Shown piece after piece: positions 17,820 through 27,217 of a DNA stretch of 64,000 nt. Source of the DNA: Arthrobacter sp. zg-Y769 (lineage in GTDB: Bacteria > Actinomycetota > Actinomycetes > Actinomycetales > Micrococcaceae); the NCBI RefSeq assembly GCF_020907405.1, contig NZ_JAJJOE010000009.1, positions 248,001 to 312,000 of the forward strand, in the 5' to 3' direction. Both the position numbers and the translations under genes were made by a program. The number at the start of each line of letters is the position of its first letter. The stretch's first letter is position 1. The notes beneath the pieces were generated by a model, which was not told the DNA's origin, made no database searches, and worked only from the letters and a program-made list of their open reading frames with translations.

Positions 17820-19082
17820 GTGTTCAATGCACTCTGCCCTCCGGCAGGGTGCACCGGATGCGTACGGCGCTTAAAGTCCCCGTGCCCGGATTCTGTGACC
17901 GTTTGGAATCTCGTGGCAAGTTCACTCGCAAGGCGTGGGGCAAAGATTGTTGGCCAGGCAACCGTGATGGTGTGCCTCCTGCTGGGTCTGATCGCGTTTG
18001 TCGGCGCCAGCAAGTCGGTGGTGTTGACTGTCGATGGTGAGAGCCAGGAGGTGCAGACCTTCGACGGTACCGTCGCGGACGTACTGGAAAAGGCCGGTGT
18101 ATCCGTGAGCTCCGCCGATCGGGTGATACCGGAACCAACGGCTGCCCTGGTGGACGGTGCCACCATCGAGGTCCAGCGGGCGCTTGCGGTGGACGTCCTG
18201 GTGGACGGCCGGGAAACCACTGTCCACACCACGGGAGAGACGGTCGAGGACCTGGTCTCGGAGCTTCGGGTTTCCACCAACTCCGCCGTGTCCGCACCGC
18301 TGGATACCTCGCTGGACGGGCTTAACGGCAGCATTTCAATCTCCACACCCAAAACCGTGTTCGTTACCGTGGACGGAAAAACCCACGAACGCAGCACCAC
18401 GGCGGGCACCGTACGGGACCTGCTGAAGGAATCAGGGGTGAAAGTCGGTGCAGCGGACCAGGTGTCGGCTCCGCGCAGTGCGGCCCTGGTGGACGGCATG
18501 GGACTGAAGATCACGCGGATTTCAGCAGGCGTTGAGGAAACCGTCAAGGAACCGGTGCCCTTCACAAGTTCCGAGGTTCCCAACGCAGATCTGTTGGAAG
18601 GCGAGGAGAAAGTCACCACCGCCGGTGTGAACGGTGAACGTTCCCGGGTCTTCTCGGTCACCGTTGTGGACGGTAAGGAAGTCAGCCGCACCCTCGTCAA
18701 GGAAAGCGTCACCAAGGAACCGGTTGCCGAAACCGTGGCCAAGGGCACCAAGAAGCGCCCCGAAGCCAAGCCTGCCACTCCGCCGGCTGCCGGTGGCGGT
18801 GCCGGCAGCGGTGCCGGGGCCGGTGCGGCCCCTGCTTCGGGAACCTGGGCCGCCCTGGCCCAGTGCGAATCCGGCGGCAACTGGCACATCAACAGCGGCA
18901 ACGGCTATTACGGCGGGCTGCAGTTCAGCTCCCAAAGCTGGCTCGGTGCCGGCGGCGGCGCGTACGCCCCTGTAGCCAGCGAAGCCACCCCGGAGCAGCA
19001 GATCGCAGTCGCGGAGAAGCTGCGGGCGAACGGCGGCTGGGGTCACTGGCCGTCCTGCGCTTCGAAGCTCGGCCTGCTCTAG
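17820..19082 (+). CDS. rpf: Resuscitation-promoting factor (DUF348 x3, G5, Rpf lysozyme-like domain)
   Basis: A secreted or anchored peptidoglycan hydrolase that helps dormant actinobacteria resume growth. Domains in order: a hydrophobic signal/anchor helix (about 44-63), three ubiquitin-like DUF348 repeats (about 66-105, 122-160, 178-216; each with a V-D-G-x-x-x-x-V/H-x-T/S pattern), a G5 domain (about 235-310), a Pro/Ala/Gly linker, and a C-terminal Rpf domain. The catalytic glutamate is Glu350 in Q-C-E-S-G-G-N-W; Cys349 and the cysteine in W-P-S-C probably form the family disulphide. The order matches RpfB-like proteins. The start is uncertain: GTG 17820 gives a long pre-signal region, and an in-frame GTG at 17895 is equally possible; neither has a clear ribosome site. 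Confidence 0.93.
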   Translation: MFNALCPPAGCTGCVRRLKSPCPDSVTVWNLVASSLARRGAKIVGQATVMVCLLLGLIAFVGASKSVVLTVDGESQEVQTFDGTVADVLEKAGVSVSSADRVIPEPTAALVDGATIEVQRALAVDVLVDGRETTVHTTGETVEDLVSELRVSTNSAVSAPLDTSLDGLNGSISISTPKTVFVTVDGKTHERSTTAGTVRDLLKESGVKVGAADQVSAPRSAALVDGMGLKITRISAGVEETVKEPVPFTSSEVPNADLLEGEEKVTTAGVNGERSRVFSVTVVDGKEVSRTLVKESVTKEPVAETVAKGTKKRPEAKPATPPAAGGGAGSGAGAGAAPASGTWAALAQCESGGNWHINSGNGYYGGLQFSSQSWLGAGGGAYAPVASEATPEQQIAVAEKLRANGGWGHWPSCASKLGLL

Positions 19083-19113
19083 ACGGGTCCCTGCCAACCG
19101 GCGGCGCGCAGGC

Positions 19114-20328
19114 TCAGCCTGCCGCGAGCCTGTCGGCGAGGGCCGCCGCGTGCGCTGCGCGGTCCCCGGCCCCGGCTGAGCGGAAGGACTGTTCGCTGTC
19201 CGCCAGGTAGGCGGAACCGGCGTCGGCCCGTCCGGTGCGCGCCAGGGCGAGGCCCAAGTGCAGGGCCAGTTCGCCCGAATCCTGTGGGGGCAGTTCGTCC
19301 CGGTGGGCGTACACATTTGAGAGCATCCAGACAGCCCGGGCATGCTCGCCGTTCAGGTCCAGCCAGAGTCCCCGGCTATGGGCTGCCTCCAGGCGCTCCG
19401 GGCCGTAAAGCCCAACCACCGACATTGCCGCCTCGGCGTGTTCGATGCAGGCCAGCGTCTCATCATCGGATATGCCCGCGCCCAGCCGCATGGCCGCCGT
19501 AGCGTTGTTGAACCGGGCCCACAGTTCGACGTCGGAACCCGGCTGCAGCAGGGCGGCCGCAGCACGGTGGTGCAGGAGTCCGGTGTACGTGTCCCCGCGG
19601 CGAAAAGCCACATTGCCCACTGCCCAGAGGGCTTTCCCCTTGGGATGGCGGCCCGCCTCCGCTTCCGCCAGCGGAAGCACCAGGGTGCGGCAGTACGCCC
19701 ATGCCTCGTCCAGCCCGCCGGCTTCGGCCAGCACGGTAACCAGCACTGCGCAGGCTTCGAGGTAATCCGGCGTCCGGGGCGAGGACCCGTCCACCTGCTG
19801 TACGGCGCTGCGGGCATGGGCAACGGCGTACCCCAGCTCTCCGGTTCCCTGATACGCCGTGGCGAGCAGCATTTCCGCCTGTGCCCGAAGGCGGGGGTCT
19901 TCAGCCGCCAGCGGATGGGCGGCCAGCAGGGACGCTTTCCCGATGCAGTCGCGGTAGGCATGGGTGGTGCAGAGGCAGTCCGCGGCCAGATAGGTCATCG
20001 CCCACCAGGAACGGGGACGCCCCTGGACCAATGCTGCTTCGGCGGCCGAAGCTGCCAGCGAGCCCGCGGCAGCGTAATTCCGCTCATCCAGCGCCTGGCG
20101 GGCGGAAAGTTCAAGGAAAAGGGCTGCCTCTTCCCCCGCCGGGCCCGTGGTGCTGCCGGAGGCAAGACGTTCCGACAGCAGCCGGACAGCACCCGCAACG
20201 GGTTCCCTCCGCCCGGTTTCCAGCAACGAGATTTCCCGTGGCCGAAAGGTTCCATCTCCCAGCCGGGCCTGGGTCAGGCCCCGCTCCTGCCGCTCCGAAC
20301 GCAGCTTTTCGCCGAATGATTTGCCCAT
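19114..20328 (-). CDS. Helix-turn-helix regulator with TPR-like repeats
   Basis: A protein of about 404 residues. Residues 1-60 form an XRE-like helix-turn-helix (K-S-F-G-E-K-L-R-S-E-R-Q-E-R-G-L-T-Q), and the remainder is an all-helical, Ala/Leu-rich repeat region consistent with TPR-type repeats. This layout matches peptide- or partner-sensing regulators. The start ATG at 20328 begins directly before the HTH; the frame is open to 20472 but that extension is not conserved in character. No strong ribosome site is seen. It lies between rpf (convergent) and rsmA (divergent). Ligand and targets are unknown. Confidence 0.75.
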   Translation of the reverse strand: MGKSFGEKLRSERQERGLTQARLGDGTFRPREISLLETGRREPVAGAVRLLSERLASGSTTGPAGEEAALFLELSARQALDERNYAAAGSLAASAAEAALVQGRPRSWWAMTYLAADCLCTTHAYRDCIGKASLLAAHPLAAEDPRLRAQAEMLLATAYQGTGELGYAVAHARSAVQQVDGSSPRTPDYLEACAVLVTVLAEAGGLDEAWAYCRTLVLPLAEAEAGRHPKGKALWAVGNVAFRRGDTYTGLLHHRAAAALLQPGSDVELWARFNNATAAMRLGAGISDDETLACIEHAEAAMSVVGLYGPERLEAAHSRGLWLDLNGEHARAVWMLSNVYAHRDELPPQDSGELALHLGLALARTGRADAGSAYLADSEQSFRSAGAGDRAAHAAALADRLAAG

Positions 20329-20577
20329 CGCTGATACCGCCGATCCCCGGGTGCGGCACTCTGTCGCCTGTGCCGGCAATGCGCTCGATGCTACCGGTGG
20401 AAACCTGCTGTCGGCAGAGCAGGTAACGGTTACGGACGGCAAAACAGACAACTCGGTTTCCTGCCTTCCCACACTGCCTTCGCACTGCTCCGCCGTGCGG
20501 CGGGGATCCGGTCCGGGGGAGCGCCCGGGGCAGTCCCGCAGCCCCGCGCCCGGCTCCGGCGGCCGCGCCCCCTCGGC

Positions 20578-20583
20578 TAGTAT
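20578..20583 (+). promoter_or_regulatory. -10 box of rsmA (probably leaderless)
   Basis: TAGTAT ends 6 nt before the GTG start of rsmA at 20590. No Shine-Dalgarno sequence is present, so a leaderless transcript is likely. No clear -35 element is visible. Confidence 0.5.
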
Positions 20584-20589
20584 TACTGG

Positions 20590-21474
20590 GTGAGAGAATC
20601 CGAACCCGCCCCCCGAACACCCGTCCCCGCGCTGCTTGGTGCCTCGGATATCCGGGCGCTGGCGGAGGAACTCGGAGTCCGCCCCACCAAGACGCTGGGC
20701 CAGAACTTCGTTATTGACGGAAACACCATCCGCCGGATCGTAGCCGCGGCTGACATCGCTCCCGGTGAAACCGTGCTGGAGGTCGGACCGGGACTGGGCT
20801 CACTCACCCTCGGACTCCTTGACGCCGCCGAGTCAGTGGTGGCCGTGGAAATCGATCCCGTCCTTGCCGGCAAACTGCCGTCCACCGTGGCCGAACGGCG
20901 TCCGGAAGCGGCCGGCCGGCTGCACGTTGTCCTCGGCGACGGTATGCGGATCAAGGAACTGCCCAGGGAGCCCACCGCGCTGGTGGCCAACCTGCCCTAC
21001 AACGTTGCCGTCCCCGTGGTGCTGCACCTGCTGGAGCATTTCCCGTCCCTGCAGCACGGCCTGGTCATGGTCCAGGACGAAGTCGCTGACCGGATGGCCG
21101 CCAAACCCGGCTCCAAGACCTACGGCGTGCCGTCCGTGAAAGCCGCCTGGTATGCGCAGATGCGCAAGGCCGGCGTGATCGGTATGAACGTGTTCTGGCC
21201 CGCGCCGAAGATTGCCTCCGGGCTGGTGGGGTTTGTCCGGCACGAACCGCCGCAGACCCGTGCCACCCGCGAAGAGGTCTTTGCCGTCATCGACGCCGCG
21301 TTTGCGCAGCGCCGCAAGACGCTGCGTGCCGCCCTGGCCGGATGGGCCGGCAGTCCGGTCGAGGCGGAGAAGGCACTGCGTGCTGCCGGGGTGGATCCCA
21401 GCGCCCGCGGCGAGGTCCTGGACATCGCGGCGTTCGCCCGGATCGCCGAGGCGCGGAAGCCGCTCATTGCCTGA
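20590..21474 (+). CDS. rsmA: 16S rRNA (adenine(1518)-N6/adenine(1519)-N6)-dimethyltransferase
   Basis: KsgA/RsmA, 294 residues, dimethylates two adjacent adenines near the 3' end of 16S rRNA during 30S assembly. The N-terminal [10 protein letters not shown] motif (about 34-43), the SAM-binding [12 protein letters not shown] motif (about 63-74) and the catalytic N-L-P-Y-N motif (about 134-138) are all present, with a helical C-terminal domain containing F-A-Q-R-R-K-T-L-R. It is followed after 19 bp by ispE and the ABC-F gene, the usual actinobacterial order rsmA-ispE-abcF. Confidence 0.97.
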   Translation: MRESEPAPRTPVPALLGASDIRALAEELGVRPTKTLGQNFVIDGNTIRRIVAAADIAPGETVLEVGPGLGSLTLGLLDAAESVVAVEIDPVLAGKLPSTVAERRPEAAGRLHVVLGDGMRIKELPREPTALVANLPYNVAVPVVLHLLEHFPSLQHGLVMVQDEVADRMAAKPGSKTYGVPSVKAAWYAQMRKAGVIGMNVFWPAPKIASGLVGFVRHEPPQTRATREEVFAVIDAAFAQRRKTLRAALAGWAGSPVEAEKALRAAGVDPSARGEVLDIAAFARIAEARKPLIA

Positions 21475-21493
21475 GGAAAAGGTAATCCAAGAG

Positions 21494-22438
21494 ATGGTTG
21501 AACTGCGTTCCGTCAGTGTCCGGACTCCGGGCAAGATCAATGTGTCCCTGAAGGTGGGTCCGCTCCGCCCGGACGGCTACCACAGCGTGGCCAGCGTCTA
21601 CCTGGCCGTGTCCCTCTTCGAGGAAGTAACGGCCACGGCGCTGGCAGCGGATGAAATGCGCCTGACGCTCAGCGATCCGGATAACCGCCTCCCGGATGCG
21701 GGCATACCGCTGGACGGGGACAACCTGGCCGCCCGTGCCGCCCGTGCCGTTGCGGCCGCTGCCGGCCGGACGCACGCCGGTGTGCACCTGCATATCACCA
21801 AGCGGGTGCCGGTGGCCGGCGGAATGGGCGGCGGCTCGGCGGACGCCGCGGCCGCGCTGGTCGCCTGCAACGAACTCTGGAACGCGGGCCTGTCACCTGC
21901 AGAACTGGCAGACCTGGCTGCCGGACTCGGTGCCGACGTGCCGTTCGCACTGCTGGGCGGCGCTGCCGCCGGGCTCGGCGTCGGGGACCGGCTGACCCCG
22001 GTGCCGGCACCGCACCGGCTGCACTGGGTCCTGGTCCCGGCACCGTACGGGCTTTCCACTCCGCAGGTCTACGCCGCCGTCGACGGCCTCCGCGCCGGAA
22101 CCGACGTCGCCGAGCCCGCCGAAGTGGACCCGGCGATCCTCGAGGCCCTGGCCCACGGGAACACCGCCGCCCTGGCGGGCGTTCTAGTCAATGACCTGCA
22201 GCCGGCGGCACTGGAGCTCGCACCGGAACTGGCACCTGTCCTTGAATCGGGAGCCCGGCTCGGCGCCCTCGCGGGCATGGTCTCCGGCTCCGGTCCCACC
22301 CTGGCCTTCCTGGCCTCCGGCGAAGCCGCCGCGTCCGCCCTGGCCGCCGCACTGCGCGCCGAGGGCCACACCGCCCTGGCCGTTTACGGACCCGCCGAGG
22401 GCGCCGTCATTACCGCACCCCAGACGTACAGAAAGTAG
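21494..22438 (+). CDS. ispE: 4-(cytidine 5'-diphospho)-2-C-methyl-D-erythritol kinase
   Basis: A 314-residue GHMP kinase of the MEP isoprenoid pathway; it phosphorylates CDP-methylerythritol with ATP. The N-terminal P-G-K-I-N-V-S-L motif, the glycine-rich ATP loop G-G-M-G-G-G-S-A (about 109-116) and the C-terminal M-V-S-G-S-G-P-T motif identify it. Start ATG 21494 lies 19 bp after rsmA; the frame is open far upstream inside rsmA, but that part is a shadow. The product supplies isoprenoids, including the polyprenyl carriers needed by the glycan-assembly genes in this window. Confidence 0.96.
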   Translation: MVELRSVSVRTPGKINVSLKVGPLRPDGYHSVASVYLAVSLFEEVTATALAADEMRLTLSDPDNRLPDAGIPLDGDNLAARAARAVAAAAGRTHAGVHLHITKRVPVAGGMGGGSADAAAALVACNELWNAGLSPAELADLAAGLGADVPFALLGGAAAGLGVGDRLTPVPAPHRLHWVLVPAPYGLSTPQVYAAVDGLRAGTDVAEPAEVDPAILEALAHGNTAALAGVLVNDLQPAALELAPELAPVLESGARLGALAGMVSGSGPTLAFLASGEAAASALAAALRAEGHTALAVYGPAEGAVITAPQTYRK

Positions 22439-22444
22439 TACCGA

Positions 22445-24337
22445 TTGGCACACCTGCTTGGCGCTGAGAACCTCAGCATTTCCTTTGGCACGCGCACCAT
22501 CCTCGACGGCGTTTCGCTCGGCCTCGAGGAAGGCGACCGGATCGGCATGGTCGGCCGCAACGGCGACGGCAAGTCCACCCTGATGGGCCTGCTCGCCGAA
22601 CGGCAGAGGCCCGACGACGGCCGCGTCACCCGCCGCCGCGACGTCACCGTGGGCTACCTGGACCAGACGGACGTGCTGGACGGAGACCTGACCGTGGGCC
22701 AGGCGATCGTCGGCGACGCCGCGGACTACGAATGGGCGTCCAACGCACGGATCCGCGACGTGATGAGCGGCCTGGTGCAGGAAGTGGACTGGAACGCGCA
22801 GGTCTCCTCGCTCTCCGGCGGGCAGAAGCGCCGCGTGGCGCTGGCCAAGCTGCTCACCGGCGACGATGACGTCATCATGCTGGACGAGCCCACCAACCAC
22901 CTCGACGTTGAAGGCGTGGCCTGGCTGGCCCGGCACCTGAAGCAGCGCTGGCGCCCGTCGGACGGCGGCCTGCTGGTGGTCACCCACGACCGCTGGTTCC
23001 TGGACGAAATCTGCACCCGGACCTGGGAAGTCCACGACGCCATGGTGGATCCGTTTGACGGCGGGTACGCCGCCTACGTGCTGGCCCGGGCCGAGCGTGA
23101 CCGGATGGCGTCCGTGGTCGAAGGCAAGCGCCAGCAGCTGGTCAAGAAGGAACTGGCCTGGCTGCGCCGCGGCGCCCCGGCCCGGACCGCCAAGCCCAAG
23201 TTCCGCATCGAGGCCGCGAACAACCTGATTGCCGACGTCCCCGAACCCCGCGACACGCTGTCCCTGAACAAGATGGCCACCGCGCGCCTGGGCAAGGACG
23301 TGCTGGACCTGGAAAACGTGTCCCTGACACTTGGGGACACCGACCTGTTCCGCAACATCACCCTGCGCCTCGCGCCGGGGGAGCGGCTGGGCCTGGTGGG
23401 CGTCAACGGCGCCGGCAAGACCACCCTGCTCCGCCTGCTGAACGGTGACATTGAGCCTACGTCCGGCCGGCTCAAGCGCGGCAAGACCGTGCAGACCGCC
23501 GTGCTGTCGCAGGAAGTCAAGGAACTGGATGAGGTGGCGGACCAGCGCGTCATCGAGGTCATCGAAAACGAAAAGCGGGTCTTCAACGTAGGCGGCCGTG
23601 AGCTTTCCGCCGGCCAGCTGGTGGAGCAGCTCGGCTTCAGCGCCCAGCGGCAGTGGACTCCCGTCCGGGAGCTTTCCGGCGGAGAACGGCGGCGGCTGCA
23701 GCTGCTGCGCCTGCTTGTGGGAGAACCCAACGTCCTGATGCTCGACGAACCGACGAACGATCTGGATACGGATACCCTCGCCGCCGTCGAGGACGTGCTG
23801 GACGGCTGGCCCGGCACGCTCGTGGTGGTCTCCCACGACCGGTACCTGCTGGAACGGGTCACCGACCACCAGATGGCGCTCCTCGGCGACGGCAAGCTGC
23901 GCGGCCTGCCCGGCGGCGTGGACCAGTACCTGGAACTGCGCGGGGAAGCGCTGGCCGCCAACTCGCAGGCCTCCACTGCCGCCCGCGGTTCCTCGCAGGC
24001 TGCACGCGCCGCAGCGGCCGGTGCCTCCCGGCCCGGCGGTTCCTCCGCAGCCTCCGCGCCCTCCGGCGGCGGGACGGCGACGGCGCTGGCCGGCTCCGGC
24101 GCCTCAGAAGCGGAAAAGCGGGCGGCCAAGAAGGATCTGACCCGGATTGAGCGCCAGCTCAGCAAGCTGACCGCGCAGGCCGAGAAGATCAACGCACAGA
24201 TGAGCGACGCCACGCAGAAATCCAGCGGCGCGGACTTCGAACTGATCGGCGAGCTGAACGCCAAGCTGCAGGCCGTCGCGGCCGAACAGGAAGAACTGGA
24301 AATGCAGTGGCTGGAGGCGTCGGAGATCCTCGAGTAG
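22445..24337 (+). CDS. ABC-F family ATPase (Uup-like)
   Basis: A soluble protein of 630 residues with two ABC ATPase domains and no membrane segments. First domain: Walker A G-R-N-G-D-G-K-S (37-44), signature S-L-S-G-G-Q, Walker B V-I-M-L-D-E-P-T-N-H-L-D. Second domain: Walker A G-V-N-G-A-G-K-T-T (from about 319), signature E-L-S-G-G-E, Walker B L-M-L-D-E-P-T-N-D-L-D. An Ala/Ser/Gly-rich linker (about 500-560) leads to a C-terminal coiled coil (about 560-628), the pattern of Uup. ABC-F proteins act on ribosomes. The start is TTG at 22445, three codons after ispE. Antibiotic resistance cannot be inferred from sequence; a housekeeping translation role is more likely in this position. Confidence 0.92.
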   Translation: MAHLLGAENLSISFGTRTILDGVSLGLEEGDRIGMVGRNGDGKSTLMGLLAERQRPDDGRVTRRRDVTVGYLDQTDVLDGDLTVGQAIVGDAADYEWASNARIRDVMSGLVQEVDWNAQVSSLSGGQKRRVALAKLLTGDDDVIMLDEPTNHLDVEGVAWLARHLKQRWRPSDGGLLVVTHDRWFLDEICTRTWEVHDAMVDPFDGGYAAYVLARAERDRMASVVEGKRQQLVKKELAWLRRGAPARTAKPKFRIEAANNLIADVPEPRDTLSLNKMATARLGKDVLDLENVSLTLGDTDLFRNITLRLAPGERLGLVGVNGAGKTTLLRLLNGDIEPTSGRLKRGKTVQTAVLSQEVKELDEVADQRVIEVIENEKRVFNVGGRELSAGQLVEQLGFSAQRQWTPVRELSGGERRRLQLLRLLVGEPNVLMLDEPTNDLDTDTLAAVEDVLDGWPGTLVVVSHDRYLLERVTDHQMALLGDGKLRGLPGGVDQYLELRGEALAANSQASTAARGSSQAARAAAAGASRPGGSSAASAPSGGGTATALAGSGASEAEKRAAKKDLTRIERQLSKLTAQAEKINAQMSDATQKSSGADFELIGELNAKLQAVAAEQEELEMQWLEASEILE

Positions 24338-24358
24338 GAGCCGCGCGAAAGCGGGTTG

Positions 24359-25435
24359 TCAGCCCAGCAGGCCGGGCAGGATGTGCTCGCTCAGCAGCGG
24401 TGACAGGTCGGTGCGCTCCGCTGCGGCTGCCGGGTCGGTCCAGAGAATCTCTTCGATCTCGGCGGCTGCAGCGGGGCGCGGGCTCCCTGCGGGAAGGGTC
24501 CAGGCGAACAGGCCGGCGTCTATGAAGGTGTTTTCCTCGTTCGCTGCCGGACCGTACCAGCGGCCCAGATCCTCCAGATCGGCGGGCGCAACAACCAGTG
24601 AGAGTTCCTCACCCATTTCCCGGGCCGCCGCCTCGGCGAAGCTTTCCCCGGGTTCGAGCTTCCCGCCCGGCTGCATAAAGCGCGAGGTGCCGCGCTTGCG
24701 CACGAGCAGGATCCGGCCGTCGTCGTCGCGGACCAGGACTGCCGAAAGGCGAAGGACCGCCGGAGCGTGCGCGCCGTCGCCCGGGCCCGCCGCGGGGGAG
24801 CCGGGCAGGTGGGAGAGCTGCGGATCCTTCTGCAGGCCCGCAAGGCCGTTCCAGGAAAGGTTCACCAGGTGCGCCGCCACGGCGGCCTTGTCCGGGGTGC
24901 GGGTGTCCAGCCACCACTGGCCGGTCATGGCCACCATGCCCACCAGCATCTGCGCGTACATCCCGCCCACCTCGGCACTCAGGCCGCGGCTGCCGAATTC
25001 CTTGGACAGGATGTGTTCCACGCGTCGGGTGATCCTGGACAGCAGGGTGGAAAACGTCCCTTCGGGCTGCGACGGCGGCGCGTCCCGGGTGAGGATCCGG
25101 AAACCGTCGGTGTAGTTCTCGATGTAGTCCAGCAACGCGTAGGCGGCACGTTCGAGCAGCACCCGGGGACCGGCATCGGCACTGAGCGATTCGGTCATCA
25201 CCTCCAGCAGGCGGCGGAACTCAATGTCCACCACCTCTGTGTACAGCCCCTCCTTGGAGCCGAAATGCTCATAGACCACCGGTTTGGAAACGCCGGCCGC
25301 AGCCGCGATCTCCTCGATGGTCGCGCCGTCGAGGCCGCGCAGGGCAAACAGCCCGCGTGCCACCTCGATCAGCTGGGCGCGGCGCTGGACGCCGGTCATA
25401 CGCAGGCGTGTGCCGCCGGCGGAAGTCTTTACCAC
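24359..25435 (-). CDS. TetR-family regulator fused to a NUDIX hydrolase domain
   Basis: One uninterrupted 358-residue frame. Residues about 15-65 form a TetR helix-turn-helix (T-I-E-E-I-A-A-A-A-G-V-S-K-P-V-V-Y-E-H-F), and 70-205 a helical ligand/dimer domain. A Gly/Pro-rich linker (about 208-224) leads to a NUDIX domain (225-358). The NUDIX box at 258-280 (G-K-L-E-P-G-E-S...R-E-M-G-E-E-L-S-L) keeps all catalytic acids but has Ser in place of the second conserved Gly. The fusion suggests that a nucleoside-diphosphate-type compound is both sensed and processed, but this is inference. Start GTG/ATG near 25435; convergent with the ABC-F gene and divergent from tRNA-Gln/glmU. Confidence 0.88.
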   Translation of the reverse strand: MVKTSAGGTRLRMTGVQRRAQLIEVARGLFALRGLDGATIEEIAAAAGVSKPVVYEHFGSKEGLYTEVVDIEFRRLLEVMTESLSADAGPRVLLERAAYALLDYIENYTDGFRILTRDAPPSQPEGTFSTLLSRITRRVEHILSKEFGSRGLSAEVGGMYAQMLVGMVAMTGQWWLDTRTPDKAAVAAHLVNLSWNGLAGLQKDPQLSHLPGSPAAGPGDGAHAPAVLRLSAVLVRDDDGRILLVRKRGTSRFMQPGGKLEPGESFAEAAAREMGEELSLVVAPADLEDLGRWYGPAANEENTFIDAGLFAWTLPAGSPRPAAAAEIEEILWTDPAAAAERTDLSPLLSEHILPGLLG

Positions 25436-25560
25436 CGGACCAGTCTACCCACGCGGCCCAACCTCCACGGCGGCAACACCGCCCGGGGGACTCAACTCGC
25501 AAACGCATCGGCTCCCGTGGCAGACTAAACTCTTGTGTGCGCGGCCAGCCGCGCACAAGA

Positions 25561-25632
25561 TCCGCCCTGGTGTAATGGCAGCACCCCGGCCTTTGGAGCC
25601 GTGGAGTATAGGTTCGAATCCTATGGGCGGAA
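25561..25632 (+). tRNA. tRNA-Gln (anticodon UUG)
   Basis: A 72-nt cloverleaf. The acceptor stem TCCGCCC pairs with GGGCGGA, the discriminator base is A at 25632, the D loop contains AATGGCA, the anticodon loop CTTTGGA gives anticodon TTG, and the T arm is ATAGG-TTCGAAT-CCTAT. The anticodon loop and acceptor match the usual actinobacterial tRNA-Gln. The first pair of the anticodon stem is a C-T mismatch. CCA is not encoded. Location immediately before glmU is typical of this group. Confidence 0.95.
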
Positions 25633-25708
25633 CGCTGTGCAGTATGCCCGTGCAGGGCAACAGGGCAGCAGATATACACCGGCCGTACCACCGAGGAGCG
25701 CCATTTTC

Positions 25709-27217
25709 GTGACCACCAACGATGTCCGAACCAGTGGGGCCTCCACCGGCACTTTGTCGGCGGTGATTGTCCTTGCAGCCGGCGCCGGCACGCGCATGAA
25801 GTCCCGGACCCCGAAAATCCTGCATCCCGTGGGCGGCATCTCCATGCTCGGCCATGCCCTTGCCGCAGCCTCCGAGCTGCACCCCCGTTTCCTGGCCGTC
25901 GTGGTGCGCCACGAACGCGACCTTGTCGCCGCGCACGCCGCAGAACAGGCACCGGCAGCCGTCATTGTTGACCAGGACGACGTTCCCGGCACGGGCCGTG
26001 CGGTCCAGGTGGCGCTCTCGGCCCTCGATGCCGCCGCGCCGCTGGACGGCACCGTTGTGGTCACCTATGGGGACACCCCGCTGCTGGAAGCGCAGACACT
26101 GCGCAACTTGGTGGCCGTGCACGAAGCCGCCGGCAACGCCGTGACCGTACTGACCGCCCGCCTGGCGGACCCGACCGGCTACGGGCGGGTGCTGCGTGCA
26201 GCGGACGGGACCGTCACCGGGATTGTCGAGCACAAGGACGCCACGGACGAGCAGCGGGCCGTCAACGAGATCAACTCCGGAATCTATGCCTTCGACGCCG
26301 CGGTGCTCCGCAGCGCACTCGAATCGGTCACCACCTCCAACTCGCAGGGCGAGATGTACCTGACCGATGTCCTCGGCATCGCCCGCGCCGCCGGCGGACG
26401 CATCAGCGCCGTTGTCACCGACGACACTTGGCAGGTGGAAGGCGTCAACGACCGCGTCCAGCTTGCCGCCCTCAACGCGGAACACAACCGGCGGAACCTG
26501 GACCGGTGGATGCGCGCCGGCGTTACGGTCGTGGATCCGGCAACAACGTGGATCGACTCTACGGTGACCCTGGCCGAAGACGTCACTGTCCTGCCGGGCA
26601 CGCAGCTGCACGGCGCCACCAGCATTGCCCGGGACGCCGTCGTCGGACCGGACACCACGCTGACCAACGTCACCGTGGGCGAGGGCGCGTCCGTGGTGCG
26701 GACCCACGGCAGCGATGCGGTGCTTGGCGCCGGAACCAGCGTGGGCCCGTTCGCGTACCTGCGCCCCGGGACGGTGCTGGGCGCCAAGGGCAAGATCGGC
26801 ACCTTCGTGGAAACCAAGAACGCCGACATCGGCGCGGGATCCAAGGTTCCCCACCTTTCCTATGTGGGGGACGCCACCATCGGCGAGCAGTCCAACATCG
26901 GCGCCGCGTCCGTTTTCGTGAACTACGACGGCGTGAATAAGCACCATACGACCATCGGTTCGCATGTGCGCATGGGCAGCGACAACATGTACGTGGCCCC
27001 CGTCACGGTAGGCGACGGCGCGTACAGTGGAGCCGGAACCGTGATCCGCAAGGATGTACCGGCCGGTGCCCTGGCCATCAATGTTGCGCCTCAGCGCAAC
27101 CTCGACGGCTGGGTGCTGGACAAGCGTCCCGGTACCGCGGCTGCGGAAGCTGCGGCTTCCGCGTCCACCACTTCTTCCTCAGTAACTGATTCCCCCACGC
27201 GAGAAAGCGATCATTAA
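25709..27217 (+). CDS. glmU: Bifunctional GlmU: N-acetylglucosamine-1-phosphate uridylyltransferase / glucosamine-1-phosphate acetyltransferase
   Basis: A 502-residue bifunctional enzyme making UDP-GlcNAc for peptidoglycan and other glycans. The N-terminal pyrophosphorylase domain carries [11 protein letters not shown] (about 20-30) and Y-G-D-T-P-L-L. The C-terminal half is a left-handed beta-helix of hexapeptide repeats ending K-D-V-P-A-G-A-L-A, with the catalytic region [11 protein letters not shown] Ser/Thr/Ala-rich tail of about 30 residues follows. GTG at 25709 is chosen because the family begins just after it and GAGGAG lies upstream; the frame runs on through the tRNA gene, which cannot be coding. 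The stop overlaps the prs start (TAATG). Confidence 0.96.
   Translation: MTTNDVRTSGASTGTLSAVIVLAAGAGTRMKSRTPKILHPVGGISMLGHALAAASELHPRFLAVVVRHERDLVAAHAAEQAPAAVIVDQDDVPGTGRAVQVALSALDAAAPLDGTVVVTYGDTPLLEAQTLRNLVAVHEAAGNAVTVLTARLADPTGYGRVLRAADGTVTGIVEHKDATDEQRAVNEINSGIYAFDAAVLRSALESVTTSNSQGEMYLTDVLGIARAAGGRISAVVTDDTWQVEGVNDRVQLAALNAEHNRRNLDRWMRAGVTVVDPATTWIDSTVTLAEDVTVLPGTQLHGATSIARDAVVGPDTTLTNVTVGEGASVVRTHGSDAVLGAGTSVGPFAYLRPGTVLGAKGKIGTFVETKNADIGAGSKVPHLSYVGDATIGEQSNIGAASVFVNYDGVNKHHTTIGSHVRMGSDNMYVAPVTVGDGAYSGAGTVIRKDVPAGALAINVAPQRNLDGWVLDKRPGTAAAEAAASASTTSSSVTDSPTRESDH

Noticed and set aside
17510-17820. c-di-AMP riboswitch before rpf
   Set aside because: Known for other actinobacteria, but conserved blocks could not be identified here by eye; covariance-model search would be decisive.
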